From assembly GCA_017507595.1 (NCBI GenBank), contig JAFWAM010000143.1:1-12252 (forward strand): a stretch of DNA of 12,252 nucleotides, read 5' to 3'. The position numbers were made by a program, and so were the translations under genes. The stretch's first letter is position 1. The number at the start of each line of letters is the position of its first letter. Shown piece after piece: positions 1 through 6,772 of the stretch. Source of the stretch: Clostridia bacterium. Its GTDB lineage: Bacteria > Bacillota_A > Clostridia > Christensenellales > Borkfalkiaceae. The notes beneath the pieces were generated by a model. It was not told the origin of the DNA. It saw only the letters and a list, made by a program, of their open reading frames with translations, and made no database searches.

Positions 1-937
1 ACGCCCTTATCCCTGAAAAGGACGTTATGGTGTTATGAAGCGGCAGATTGCGACACATTGAGGAGGCCTTTTTTATTACCTCCTCAAGCCCCTCTCTCGT
101 GGTTTCGGTGGAGGGGGCGGAAAGCTCCTCCGACGTTGGGCCTATCAGAAGATTTCCGTCAACGGTGGGAAGCACCAAAACCCCCTTGCCCGCCTTTGTG
201 GGCGTTTTAAAGATGGTCATTTTCACGTGGTCGCCGCTTTCCCTGTCAAGAAGTATATACTGGCCCCGTCTTGCGCCGATCTTTATCGTGCCGTCGCCAA
301 AAATTTTGCTTATCTCGCCGCTGAAAAGCCCTGCCGCATTGACGACCAGCTTGGTTTTGACCTGCCTGCCGTCGGCGGCCGTCACCGTAAAGCCGTCATC
401 CTCCTTTCGGGCGGAAACCACCTCAAAATCGGTAAAGACCTCCGCCCCGTTGTCCATTGCGTTGCCGATGGCAGCAATGGTAAGGTTATACGGGCACACA
501 AGACCGCCCGTAGGCGCGTATAAGGCCCCCACGGCGCTGTCCGCAATATTGGGCTCCAGCTCAAAAAGCCTTTCCCTTGATAAAATTTCAAGTCCGGGCA
601 CCCCGTTTTTCTCGCCGCGGGCCTTAAGCTCTTCTAACGTTGGTATTTCCTCCTCGGAAAAAGCAACCACAAGTGAGCCGTTTCTTTTAAAGCCAACGCC
701 AAGCTCCTCACAGACCCCTTCCATAAGCCTGTTTCCTTCAACGTTGAAGCGGGCCTTTAAGGTGCCTTCTTTCGCGTCAAAGCCGCCGTGGACCACGCCG
801 GAGTTAGCCCTGCTGGCACCCATGGAAAGGTCGTTTTCTTTTTCTAAAAGGCAGACTGAAAGCTTATATCTGGTCAGCTGGCGCAAAATAAGACCGCCAA
901 CCACGCCGCCGCCTATTACCGTAACGTCATACATCAT
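1..937 (-). CDS. FAD-dependent oxidoreductase, GlpA/LhgO-like (glycerol-3-phosphate dehydrogenase type), partial
   Basis: The reverse strand is open from an ATG at 937 to the window edge, giving 312 visible codons; the C-terminus lies outside. The N-terminus is a Rossmann FAD-binding fold: YDVTVIGGGVVGG (GxGxxG at residues 9-14), a strand ending in LLEKEND with the ribose-binding Glu32, then GASRANSGVVHGG (residues 40-52), typical of the DAO superfamily branch with anaerobic glycerol-3-phosphate dehydrogenases and 2-hydroxyglutarate oxidases. Near the edge, TSFSGIRA matches the conserved FAGxRP-type segment. Clostridial relatives are about 480-500 residues and often carry a C-terminal BFD-like [2Fe-2S] domain, which cannot be checked here. 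AGGAAG precedes two consecutive ATGs (937 and 934); 934 has the better spacing and may be the true start. It lies 15 nt behind a HAD-IIA phosphatase gene in the malQ operon, so a C3-phosphate substrate is a reasonable inference. The exact substrate is not determined. Confidence 0.85.
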   Translation of the reverse strand, partial: MMYDVTVIGGGVVGGLILRQLTRYKLSVCLLEKENDLSMGASRANSGVVHGGFDAKEGTLKARFNVEGNRLMEGVCEELGVGFKRNGSLVVAFSEEEIPTLEELKARGEKNGVPGLEILSRERLFELEPNIADSAVGALYAPTGGLVCPYNLTIAAIGNAMDNGAEVFTDFEVVSARKEDDGFTVTAADGRQVKTKLVVNAAGLFSGEISKIFGDGTIKIGARRGQYILLDRESGDHVKMTIFKTPTKAGKGVLVLPTVDGNLLIGPTSEELSAPSTETTREGLEEVIKKASSMCRNLPLHNTITSFSGIRA

Positions 938-952
938 ATATTCTTCCTGAAT

Positions 953-1762
953 CTAAAAAATAATATCCTTTATACTGTCAATAACGTAAGTGGGCTTATG
1001 GGTGCTTTTTTCAACGTCCTCAAGGGTTGCTTCCCCCGACAAAACGCAAATCGTGTCAACGCCGGCGTTTACCCCGGAGGCAACGTCCGTATAAAGCCTG
1101 TCGCCGATAACCACCGTGTCCTTTGCCGTGACGGAAAATTTTTCCATGGCGGAAAGTATCATGACAGGCGACGGCTTGCCGATAAACGTAGGGGTCTTAC
1201 CCGTTGCCTTTTCTATTGAAAAGCACATGGAACCGCAATCGGGCACGAAACCAAAGGCCACCGGGCACACCCAGTCGGGGTTGGTGGCAAAATAAGGCAG
1301 GTCAAGCTCCGTCAGAATACGGCAGGTAGTTGTCAGCTTTTCAAAATTAAGCTCCGTATCAAAGCCCACGATAACCGCCGCAACCGACCGGTCGTAAGAC
1401 TCCGTCACCTTAAGTCCAAAGCCCTTAAGCTCCTCAATAAAGGACCTCGTGCCCTGGGCGTAAATCAGCCCGTCTGAAAATTTTTCCCTTAAAAGCCTTG
1501 CCGAAGCCTGGGCGGAGGTAAAAAACTCCTCCTCGCCAGTTAAAATCCCAAGGCCCTTAAGCTTTAAGACGTAATCCTTAACCGACCGTGAGGAATTGTT
1601 TGTGATAAACACGTAACGCCCACCGGTCCTCTTAATGCCCTTTAAAAAATCCTCGGCCCCACTTAAAAGGCTGTTGTCGTTATATATAGTGCCGTCCATA
1701 TCAAGAAGAAAAAGCTTCTTTTTTGTTACGGACGAAAGGTCTTTTCCAAAATAATCCTTCAT
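953..1762 (-). CDS. HAD-IIA family phosphatase (NagD/AraL/phosphoglycolate phosphatase-like)
   Basis: This 269-residue cytoplasmic protein has all HAD motifs: LFLLDMDGT with nucleophile Asp21 and acid/base Asp23; motif II ITNNSS with Thr54; motif III IGKPSP with Lys196; and motif IV VIGDRLYTD with Asp221 and Asp226. The ITNNSS form and the C2-type cap between motifs II and III mark subclass IIA, whose members dephosphorylate small phosphates such as p-nitrophenyl phosphate, sugar phosphates, phosphoglycolate or glycerol phosphate. Length fits the family (about 250-280). The start is supported by AAAGGTGAT ahead of ATG. It sits 31 nt after malQ and 15 nt before the FAD oxidoreductase gene, so all three are probably co-transcribed. 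A glycerol-3-phosphate or phosphoglycolate phosphatase role would suit that neighbour but is inference. Confidence 0.88.
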   Translation of the reverse strand: MKDYFGKDLSSVTKKKLFLLDMDGTIYNDNSLLSGAEDFLKGIKRTGGRYVFITNNSSRSVKDYVLKLKGLGILTGEEEFFTSAQASARLLREKFSDGLIYAQGTRSFIEELKGFGLKVTESYDRSVAAVIVGFDTELNFEKLTTTCRILTELDLPYFATNPDWVCPVAFGFVPDCGSMCFSIEKATGKTPTFIGKPSPVMILSAMEKFSVTAKDTVVIGDRLYTDVASGVNAGVDTICVLSGEATLEDVEKSTHKPTYVIDSIKDIIF

Positions 1763-1793
1763 AAATCACCTTTGGGCCTTGCCCCAAAAAAGC

Positions 1794-3272
1794 TTAAAGC
1801 CTGCCCCCAAGACGGGTAAGATTTAATACGTGATCCTTAAGCTCCTTATTAAGTTGCCCGCCCTTTAGCCTCCACGTCCAGTTGCCGGAAGCCGTTGCAG
1901 GGGTGTTCATACGGGCCTCGTTGCCAAGGCGCATATAGTCGATTAACGGTACCATAGACAGGTTTGCCATGCTTTTATGGGCAAAAAGTATAAGGGCGTC
2001 GACGGGGTGAACGCCTTCCTCTACGGGGCATTCCTTTAAAAACGTCCCACGGGTCTTTTCGGACAAATTTTCCACCCAGTAGGCCGTTGCGTCGCTGTCG
2101 TGGGTGCCCGTATAGGTCACGCAGTTGGGGGTTTTATAAGTCCTCGGTAAAAATTCCGAATCCTCGTCGTAAAACGCAAACTGAAGCATCTTCATCCCGG
2201 GGAAGCCCGTCTGCCTCATCAAAAGCCTTACGTCCTCGGTAATAAGCCCAAGATCCTCCGCAATGACCTTAAGATCGGGCACGGCCTTTTCTATGGCGCT
2301 GAAAAGCGGATAGCCCGGGCCCTCAAGCCACTCACCGTTACGGGCGGTAGCCTCACCAAAGGGTACGGCGTAAAATCCTGCAAACCCCCTGAAGTGATCT
2401 ATCCTTAAAATATCGTACATCTTAAGGCTGTGGCTTGCGCGGGTTATCCACCAGGAAAAGCCTTCGCCCGCCATCCTTTTCCAGTCGTAGATCGGGTTGC
2501 CCCAAAGCTGACCGTCGGGTGAAAATCCGTCGGGCGGACAGCCTGCAACAATTGTCGGTGCAAGGTTTTCGTCAAGCAAAAACTGATCGGGACGGGCCCA
2601 TACGTCAACGCTGTCAAAGGCAACGTAAATGGGCATATCACCAACGATAAGTATGTTTTTTTGATGGGCGTATGTCAAAATTTTGCGCCATTGGGTGAAA
2701 AACTTGTACTGCAAAAACCGCCAGAAGTCCATCTCCTCCTCCAGGTCCTCTCTATGGGCCTTGGCAGATGAAAACACCTTGTATTTTTCTTCCCAGCTGT
2801 CCCAGCTTTGATACCCGTTTTTGACCTTTAACGCCATAAACAGGGCGTAGTCCTCCAGCCAATATCCGTTTTCGGCTAAAAAGCAAAAATAATCCTCCCC
2901 GCCGTTAAAAGCAGAAAAGGCCTTTCTTAAAACCTTGTATCTGTTTTCAAAAAGCCAGCCGTAATCAACTACCTCCGTATCGTGAAGGCATTCTTTAAGG
3001 TCGTCCTCGGTTAAAAGCCCATCGTTTTTCAACCCCTCAAGGTCGATAAAATAAGGATTGCCCGCAAGGGCCGACGGGCTTTGGTAGGGAGAGTCCCCAT
3101 ACGCCGTCGGATTTAGCGGAAGCACCTGCCAAACCCTTTGGCCGGCCTCCGATAAAAAGTCTATAAATTTAAAGCACTCCTCCCCGAAGCTGCCTATGCC
3201 GTAGGGTGAAGGAAGTGCCGAAACGGCCATAAACACGCCGCTTTTGTGTGTAAAACCAAAATTGTCTTTCAT
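1794..3272 (-). CDS. malQ: 4-alpha-glucanotransferase (amylomaltase, GH77)
   Basis: This 492-residue protein moves alpha-1,4-glucan segments between maltodextrins and releases glucose, in cytoplasmic maltose/glycogen metabolism. GH77 motifs are complete: the N-terminal LPSPYGIGSFG and PLNPTAYGDSPYQSPSA (residues 20-68), GDMPIYVAFDSVDVW (211-225), PPDGFSPDGQLWGNPIYDW (246-264), LRIDHFRGF with predicted nucleophile Asp292, VIAEDLG with acid/base Glu339, TGTHDSD with transition-state Asp392, and a C-terminal NTPATASGNWTWRL. Length matches bacterial type MalQ (about 490-510). The start is set by AAGGTG eight bases before ATG. It is the first gene after a consensus promoter at 3304-3332 and is followed at 31 nt by a HAD phosphatase gene. 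No other maltodextrin gene is in the window, and no clear CcpA site was seen at the promoter. Confidence 0.97.
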   Translation of the reverse strand: MKDNFGFTHKSGVFMAVSALPSPYGIGSFGEECFKFIDFLSEAGQRVWQVLPLNPTAYGDSPYQSPSALAGNPYFIDLEGLKNDGLLTEDDLKECLHDTEVVDYGWLFENRYKVLRKAFSAFNGGEDYFCFLAENGYWLEDYALFMALKVKNGYQSWDSWEEKYKVFSSAKAHREDLEEEMDFWRFLQYKFFTQWRKILTYAHQKNILIVGDMPIYVAFDSVDVWARPDQFLLDENLAPTIVAGCPPDGFSPDGQLWGNPIYDWKRMAGEGFSWWITRASHSLKMYDILRIDHFRGFAGFYAVPFGEATARNGEWLEGPGYPLFSAIEKAVPDLKVIAEDLGLITEDVRLLMRQTGFPGMKMLQFAFYDEDSEFLPRTYKTPNCVTYTGTHDSDATAYWVENLSEKTRGTFLKECPVEEGVHPVDALILFAHKSMANLSMVPLIDYMRLGNEARMNTPATASGNWTWRLKGGQLNKELKDHVLNLTRLGGRL

Positions 3273-3303
3273 GTCGTGTCACCTTAAACTGAGTCTAAAG
3301 TTA

Positions 3304-3332
3304 ATTGTACCACAACAAAAATGGATAGTCAA
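3304..3332 (-). promoter_or_regulatory. Sigma-A promoter of malQ operon
   Basis: On the minus strand TTGACT (3332-3327) and TACAAT (3309-3304) are separated by exactly 17 bp, and the -10 is extended (TGG before it). Transcription would start near 3297, leaving a leader of about 25 nt with AAGGTG before malQ. The region upstream is AT-rich. Confidence 0.85.
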
Positions 3333-3427
3333 TATAAAACCAATAAAACTTTTATAAAGTTTTTCCCTTGCGCCATAAGAAGGTTTTTTCCCTTTTTATC
3401 CTGAGGCTCAAAAAAAACAAAAAAATC

Positions 3428-3455
3428 AAGCCTGCCAAGAAATTTTGGCAGGCTT
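3428..3455. terminator. Bidirectional rho-independent terminator
   Basis: AAGCCTGCCAA (3428-3438) and TTGGCAGGCTT (3445-3455) form a perfect 11-bp stem with a 6-nt loop. A T-run follows on both strands (the A-rich 3416-3426 gives it on the minus strand). Its place fits termination of the minus-strand membrane-protein gene ending at 3529, ahead of the malQ promoter. Confidence 0.9.
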
Positions 3456-3528
3456 TTTAAGCTGTTTTTAAGTTATTTCCGCCATAAAAACGCCGTTTAA
3501 CCGACTTATAGGCGGATTTTTTAAGATT

Positions 3529-4023
3529 TTAGTTATCTTGCTTGTTTTCAACTTCAGCCCTTGCTTCAGCTTCGTCCTGCTGGTGTTGCTTCTTTATAAT
3601 TGAAGAAACAACCGCACCGCCGCCAACGACGGCAAACAAAAGACCAAGACCAAGGTCTTTAAGATAGCCAATTAAAATTTCACTGTTTTCAGCAAAAAGG
3701 GTGGGCAGGTTAATAACGGCGTCGAAAAAGCCTATGCCGCCTTCAAAAGCCTTGTATAAGTCAAAGGCCGCGCAAAGATACCATGCAAGAAGGATAACAA
3801 CGATAGTGGAAACTGCCGCACTTACGATACACGCCACAGACACCCGTTTGGTTTTTGCAAGAAGACCGTATCCCTTTACTGCGCAAATTACACCGACAAG
3901 GCCGCTGATTGAAGCCAAATAACCTACCTGCCAAAGAATAAACCATACGACGCCACCCACAAGGGCAAACAAAAAGGCGCCCAAAATACCTAAACCTACG
4001 TTTTCTTTTTCGGTTGAGCTCAT
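3529..4023 (-). CDS. Small four-helix membrane protein of unknown function
   Basis: I do not recognise a named family. The start at 4023 (MSSTEKENVG) is chosen because AAAGGAGA lies just upstream and a consensus promoter sits at 4054-4083; the frame extends to 4320 but that part has no ribosome site and would run over the promoter. The product is 164 residues with four likely membrane helices at about 11-31, 36-56, 61-86 and 123-143, rich in Gly, Ala and Val. Between helices 3 and 4 is a loop of some 35 residues (DLYKAFEGGIGFFDAVINLP onward). The C-terminus (residues 144-164) is a charged, Gln/Glu-rich tail, probably cytoplasmic. The opening LGILGAFLFALVGGVVW resembles a common unnamed Firmicutes membrane-protein pattern. 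It is monocistronic: own promoter, own terminator at 3428-3455. Confidence 0.8.
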   Translation of the reverse strand: MSSTEKENVGLGILGAFLFALVGGVVWFILWQVGYLASISGLVGVICAVKGYGLLAKTKRVSVACIVSAAVSTIVVILLAWYLCAAFDLYKAFEGGIGFFDAVINLPTLFAENSEILIGYLKDLGLGLLFAVVGGGAVVSSIIKKQHQQDEAEARAEVENKQDN

Positions 4024-4053
4024 AATAAATCTCCTTTGTAAAAATACCTTATC

Positions 4054-4083
4054 ATTATATAACGCGCAAGGACCCTTTGTCAA
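4054..4083 (-). promoter_or_regulatory. Sigma-A promoter of the small membrane-protein gene
   Basis: Minus-strand TTGACA (4083-4078) and TATAAT (4059-4054), both perfect consensus, are 18 bp apart. Transcription from near 4047 gives a leader of about 25 nt that carries AAAGGAGA before ATG at 4023. Confidence 0.85.
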
Positions 4084-4134
4084 GACTTTTTTTATTTTTA
4101 TCGCATTTTTCAGAGCAGTCCCGCCACACCGCCC

Positions 4135-4162
4135 CTCAAAAACAAGCCGTACCGTTTTTGAG
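4135..4162. repeat. Hairpin between divergent promoters
   Basis: CTCAAAAAC (4135-4143) and GTTTTTGAG (4154-4162) form a perfect 9-bp inverted repeat around a 10-nt loop. No T-run follows directly on either strand, so it is not a standard terminator. It lies midway between the promoters at 4054-4083 and 4265-4293 and could be a regulatory dyad or a relic. The rest of 4084-4264 is AT-rich and shows no gene. Confidence 0.45.
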
Positions 4163-4264
4163 CGCGCTTTACGGACAAGTGAAGTCAAAAAAACAAAAAA
4201 GACGGCCTTTTTCAAGGAAAAAAAATTAACCTTATTTAAAAGATGTTTTTTGAAGTTTTTTCGG

Positions 4265-4293
4265 TTGACTAAAGATTGGTTATTTGTTACAAT
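4265..4293 (+). promoter_or_regulatory. Sigma-A promoter of the lipoprotein gene
   Basis: TTGACT (4265-4270) and TACAAT (4288-4293) are 17 bp apart on the plus strand. A start near 4300 leaves a leader of about 30 nt that ends in AAGGAGA before ATG at 4332. It also argues against starting the protein at the upstream in-frame ATG at 4284, which lies inside the promoter. Confidence 0.85.
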
Positions 4294-4331
4294 GCTTATC
4301 GCTTGATTATTTTTACACAAGGAGATTTAAA

Positions 4332-5780
4332 ATGAAAAAATTCTTGGCTAAGATTTCCGTTCTCGCAGTTATTGCGATGATGAGTCTTCTCTGCGCTTGC
4401 ACCCCATTGGGTCCCGACCCCGACATCTGTGAGCATCGCGGCGGCACCGCCACCTGTACGGAAGCTGCTGTCTGCGAAAGATGCGGCCACGCTTACGGCG
4501 AAGCCCTCGGCCACGATTATGAAGGCGTTGTAACTGCCCCCACCTGCTTAACCGGCGGCTTTACGACGTATACCTGCCACTGTGGCGACACCTACGTCGG
4601 TGACGAGGTTGAAGCAGCAGGCCACGATTATGAAGCAGTCGTTACCGCCCCCACCTGCTTAACCGGCGGCTTTACGACATATACCTGCCACTGCGGCGAT
4701 ACCTACGTCGGTGACGAGGTTGAAGCAACCGGCCACGATTACGAAGCAGTAGTAACCGAGCCCACCTGCAGGGAAGCAGGCTTCACCACCTACACCTGCC
4801 ACTGCGGTGACAGCTACGTTGGCGACGAAACCCCAACCATCCCCCACGTTGACGCAAACCTTGACATCACCTGCGACTACGAGGGCTGCACAAAGAGGAT
4901 CCTCCCCGCAGGCGACAGCAAGATCTCACTTTTCACGGCAAACGCCATGATCATCGTATCCTTAAACAGCAACTATTACGTTGAAGGCACCGTTACCGAG
5001 GTCACAAACGCAACAAGCGGTATCTTCGTAATCACAGACGAAGTTGGCGACACCCTTTTGGTAAGACTTCCCAAAAAGGCAGACGGCCTTGCTTACGCAT
5101 CCTGGAACGATTATAAGATCTGCCTCGGCGACGTTATTCAGGTTTACGGCAAGCCTTCAAAAAACACCGGAACGCCTACAAACGTTAAAGCAAAGATCGA
5201 AGGCGGTCAGGTCACCGTATTAAAGCACACACATACCTTCAGCGAACCTACCTGCACCGAGCAGTCCACCTGCCCCTGCCTTGCCGTAGGCACACCTGCT
5301 TTAGGCCACGAAGACCTTAATTTGGACAACATCTGCGACCGTTGCAACTGGAACTTAAACTTAAAAATTTCCAACATCGTTGTAAAGACCAACCCTGTTG
5401 CCGGCGGCATCTTAACAGATGACAAGACCTCCTGGACGTGGGCAAACGACGACTTTGCAGTAGTTATCGCAAAGGCAAAATCAACCTTTACCCTTTACAC
5501 GACGTCAAAGGATTACATGCAGCTTAAGAAGCAGAACACCCTTACCGTTCAGAACAAAAAGGGCGCTATGATCAAGACTGTTGCCATCAGCGCATACAAC
5601 GACACACAGCTTAACAACCTTGAAAAAGCCCTTGCCAATAACGGCCTTACCTTCACCAAGAACGCAGAGGATCTTACCATCACCATCGAGTGGAACTCCA
5701 CCAACGATCTTGTTATCACCCATAACGGCACCACCACCGCTTACGTAACCGGCGTTGAGGTCGTTTACGAAACAGCTTAA
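4332..5780 (+). CDS. Secreted lipoprotein with three Cys-rich 37-residue repeats and OB-like domain
   Basis: The 482-residue product starts at 4332, preceded by ACAAGGAGATTT. Residues 1-22 are a lipoprotein signal peptide with lipobox LCAC (Cys23), so the protein should be anchored outside the membrane. Next comes a CxxC segment (CEHRGGTATC, VCERCG, residues 33-53), then three tandem repeats (60-96, 97-133, 134-170). Each opens with GHDYE and contains PTC, GFTTYTCHCGD and YVGDE, with three Cys. A TCDYEGC segment follows (180-186). Residues 203-297 (YYVEGTVTEV, GIFVITDEVGDTLLVRL, LGDVIQVYGK) look like the OB-fold domain found in secreted clostridial proteins. A second Cys-rich linker (about 308-338) leads to a beta-rich C-terminal domain (346-482). 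No catalytic motif is visible. Binding or structural duty at the cell surface is an inference; substrate unknown. Monocistronic, with its own promoter and terminator. Confidence 0.88.
   Translation: MKKFLAKISVLAVIAMMSLLCACTPLGPDPDICEHRGGTATCTEAAVCERCGHAYGEALGHDYEGVVTAPTCLTGGFTTYTCHCGDTYVGDEVEAAGHDYEAVVTAPTCLTGGFTTYTCHCGDTYVGDEVEATGHDYEAVVTEPTCREAGFTTYTCHCGDSYVGDETPTIPHVDANLDITCDYEGCTKRILPAGDSKISLFTANAMIIVSLNSNYYVEGTVTEVTNATSGIFVITDEVGDTLLVRLPKKADGLAYASWNDYKICLGDVIQVYGKPSKNTGTPTNVKAKIEGGQVTVLKHTHTFSEPTCTEQSTCPCLAVGTPALGHEDLNLDNICDRCNWNLNLKISNIVVKTNPVAGGILTDDKTSWTWANDDFAVVIAKAKSTFTLYTTSKDYMQLKKQNTLTVQNKKGAMIKTVAISAYNDTQLNNLEKALANNGLTFTKNAEDLTITIEWNSTNDLVITHNGTTTAYVTGVEVVYETA
4509..4841 (+). repeat. 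Three 111-bp tandem repeats inside the lipoprotein gene
   Basis: Units lie at 4509-4619, 4620-4730 and 4731-4841, each 37 codons and each starting GGCCACGATTA. Units 1 and 2 differ at about 10 of 111 bases but at only two residues, so most changes are silent. The third unit is more diverged. Confidence 0.95.
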
Positions 5781-5788
5781 CCAAAATC

Positions 5789-5819
5789 AAAAGGATAACG
5801 GAAAACCCGTTATCCTTTT
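5789..5819 (+). terminator. Rho-independent terminator of the lipoprotein gene
   Basis: AAAAGGATAACGG (5789-5801) pairs perfectly with CCGTTATCCTTTT (5807-5819) around a 5-nt loop, followed by more T residues. It begins 8 nt after the stop codon. Confidence 0.93.
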
Positions 5820-5830
5820 TTATTACTAAT

Positions 5831-5867
5831 AAAAAGTGACGATATAAGCCTGTTATCGCCACTTTTT
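5831..5867 (-). terminator. Terminator of the HAD hydrolase gene (possibly bidirectional)
   Basis: AAAAAGTG-A-CGATA (5831-5844) pairs with TATCG-C-CACTTTTT (5854-5867) with one A/C mismatch and a 9-nt loop. On the minus strand it directly follows the stop codon at 5870 and ends in a T-run; on the plus strand it would back up the terminator at 5789-5819. Confidence 0.8.
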
Positions 5868-5869
5868 TG

Positions 5870-6580
5870 TTATTTTAAAATTATTTTCAAAGCACCTTTC
5901 ATATCCTGCTTGCTAAAGCAATACGTGGCCGGCGGCATCTCTTTATCCGGGGAGGTTGCCGTCTTAAAGTATATGGTGTCAAGGCCCACCGACTGGGCGC
6001 CCAAAACGTCACAGGTGCCGTCGTTCCCAACCATTACGGTCCTTGATATATCCAAAGAAAGCTCCTTAATGGGCATCATAAAAAACTCCTTGGACGGCTT
6101 TTTTACTCCACAGCAGGATGATATATACGTTTTGTCAAAGGCGTTATTAAGGTTTAAAAGCTCCAGCTCGTAACGGGTAAACACCCATTGGGCGTTGGAT
6201 AAAAGTATTATCCTTTTACCCGCCGACCTGAGCGTCTTAAGTCCATCCAACACCCCGTCGTAAGCCTTTAATAAAAGTGTCGACGCCTTGCGGAAGACCA
6301 CCCCCGTCTTTTCAATAAGCTTTTTATCCGCCACTATCCCCCTTTCACCGTAAATGGCCTTGAAGGTCGTATATAGATCGGGCTCGTAAAACTCACCCTT
6401 ACTTTTAACGTCCTCGCTTAATATGGCAAAGTATCTTGACTTAAGCTCCTCATCGGTAATGGGCGCCCCCATGGCCGTCATAAAGCCTGAGGTCTCCTCC
6501 CATACGGCGGGGAGGCTTTCATCCGTAAGGACGTCCACCAAGGTGCCGTATAAATCGAAAATTATATTGTCGTAGCCCAT
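5870..6580 (-). CDS. HAD superfamily hydrolase with DxY motif I
   Basis: The 236-residue protein has a HAD core with an alpha-helical C1-type cap at roughly residues 18-95 (subfamily IA). Motif I is IIFDLYGTLVD: nucleophile Asp9 is present, but the second Asp of the usual DxD is Tyr11. Motif II is ILLSNAQ (Ser128), motif III is GVKKPSKEFF (Lys161), motif IV is VMVGNDGTCD (Asp187, Asp191). Tyr after the nucleophile is seen in L-2-haloacid dehalogenases (FDAYGT) and in many uncharacterised clostridial HAD proteins. It could therefore be a dehalogenase-like enzyme or an atypical phosphatase; the substrate is unknown. The start at 6580 follows GGGAGA by about ten bases. It is monocistronic, with a promoter at 6607-6635 and a terminator at 5831-5867. 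Its neighbour upstream is the inverted-repeat element, not a functional partner. Confidence 0.88.
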   Translation of the reverse strand: MGYDNIIFDLYGTLVDVLTDESLPAVWEETSGFMTAMGAPITDEELKSRYFAILSEDVKSKGEFYEPDLYTTFKAIYGERGIVADKKLIEKTGVVFRKASTLLLKAYDGVLDGLKTLRSAGKRIILLSNAQWVFTRYELELLNLNNAFDKTYISSCCGVKKPSKEFFMMPIKELSLDISRTVMVGNDGTCDVLGAQSVGLDTIYFKTATSPDKEMPPATYCFSKQDMKGALKIILK

Positions 6581-6606
6581 TTATTGAATTTCTCCCATTT
6601 TTATAT

Positions 6607-6635
6607 ATTGTACCACAACTCGGCCCTCTTTGCAA
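6607..6635 (-). promoter_or_regulatory. Sigma-A promoter of the HAD hydrolase gene
   Basis: Minus-strand TTGCAA (6635-6630) and TACAAT (6612-6607) are 17 bp apart. The -10 is extended and sits in GTTGTGGTACAAT, the same 13-mer found at the malQ promoter. Confidence 0.78.
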
Positions 6636-6640
6636 CAAAG
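6628..6640. promoter_or_regulatory. Dyad over the -35 box of the HAD promoter, possible operator
   Basis: CTTTG CAA CAAAG is a perfect dyad with 5-bp arms and a 3-bp centre that covers the -35 hexamer (6630-6635). Outward, CCC (6624-6626) and GGG (6640-6642) extend the symmetry with a 2-nt offset. No regulator gene is nearby, and the dyad could be chance. Confidence 0.3.
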
Positions 6641-6672
6641 GGAAGAAAAAAACAGCGCCTATTAAAAAGCGT

Positions 6673-6719
6673 GATGCTCTTAGCGGAGAATTTGGAAAAC
6701 ACCGTTAAGTGCGAGCATC
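6673..6719. repeat. Hairpin 1 of the inverted-repeat element
   Basis: GATGCT (6673-6678) pairs with AGCATC (6714-6719), and CTTAGCGG (6679-6686) with CCGTTAAG (6702-6709, one G-U). The outer and inner stems are offset by a 4-nt bulge. The inner left arm is part of the left terminal inverted repeat, so it can pair either here or with the right end of the element. Confidence 0.6.
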
Positions 6720-6739
6720 GCATTTGACTGGTCAAATGC
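6720..6739. repeat. Hairpin 2 of the inverted-repeat element
   Basis: GCATTTGA and TCAAATGC form a perfect 8-bp stem around CTGG. A smaller hairpin, TGGGC/GCCCA with loop TAA, follows at 6743-6755. Confidence 0.75.
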
Positions 6740-6772
6740 AAATGGGCTAAGCCCAAACCCTTATACAAGCAG

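Noticed and set aside
48..950. A 300-residue open frame on the plus strand
   Set aside because: It lies antisense to the FAD oxidoreductase gene, is Ser/Pro-rich with no recognisable domain and has no ribosome site. The minus strand gives a clear Rossmann-fold protein.
4024..4320. N-terminal extension of the small membrane protein up to 4320
   Set aside because: The extension crosses a consensus promoter (4054-4083), has no ribosome binding site and has unrelated, basic composition. The start at 4023 has AAAGGAGA.
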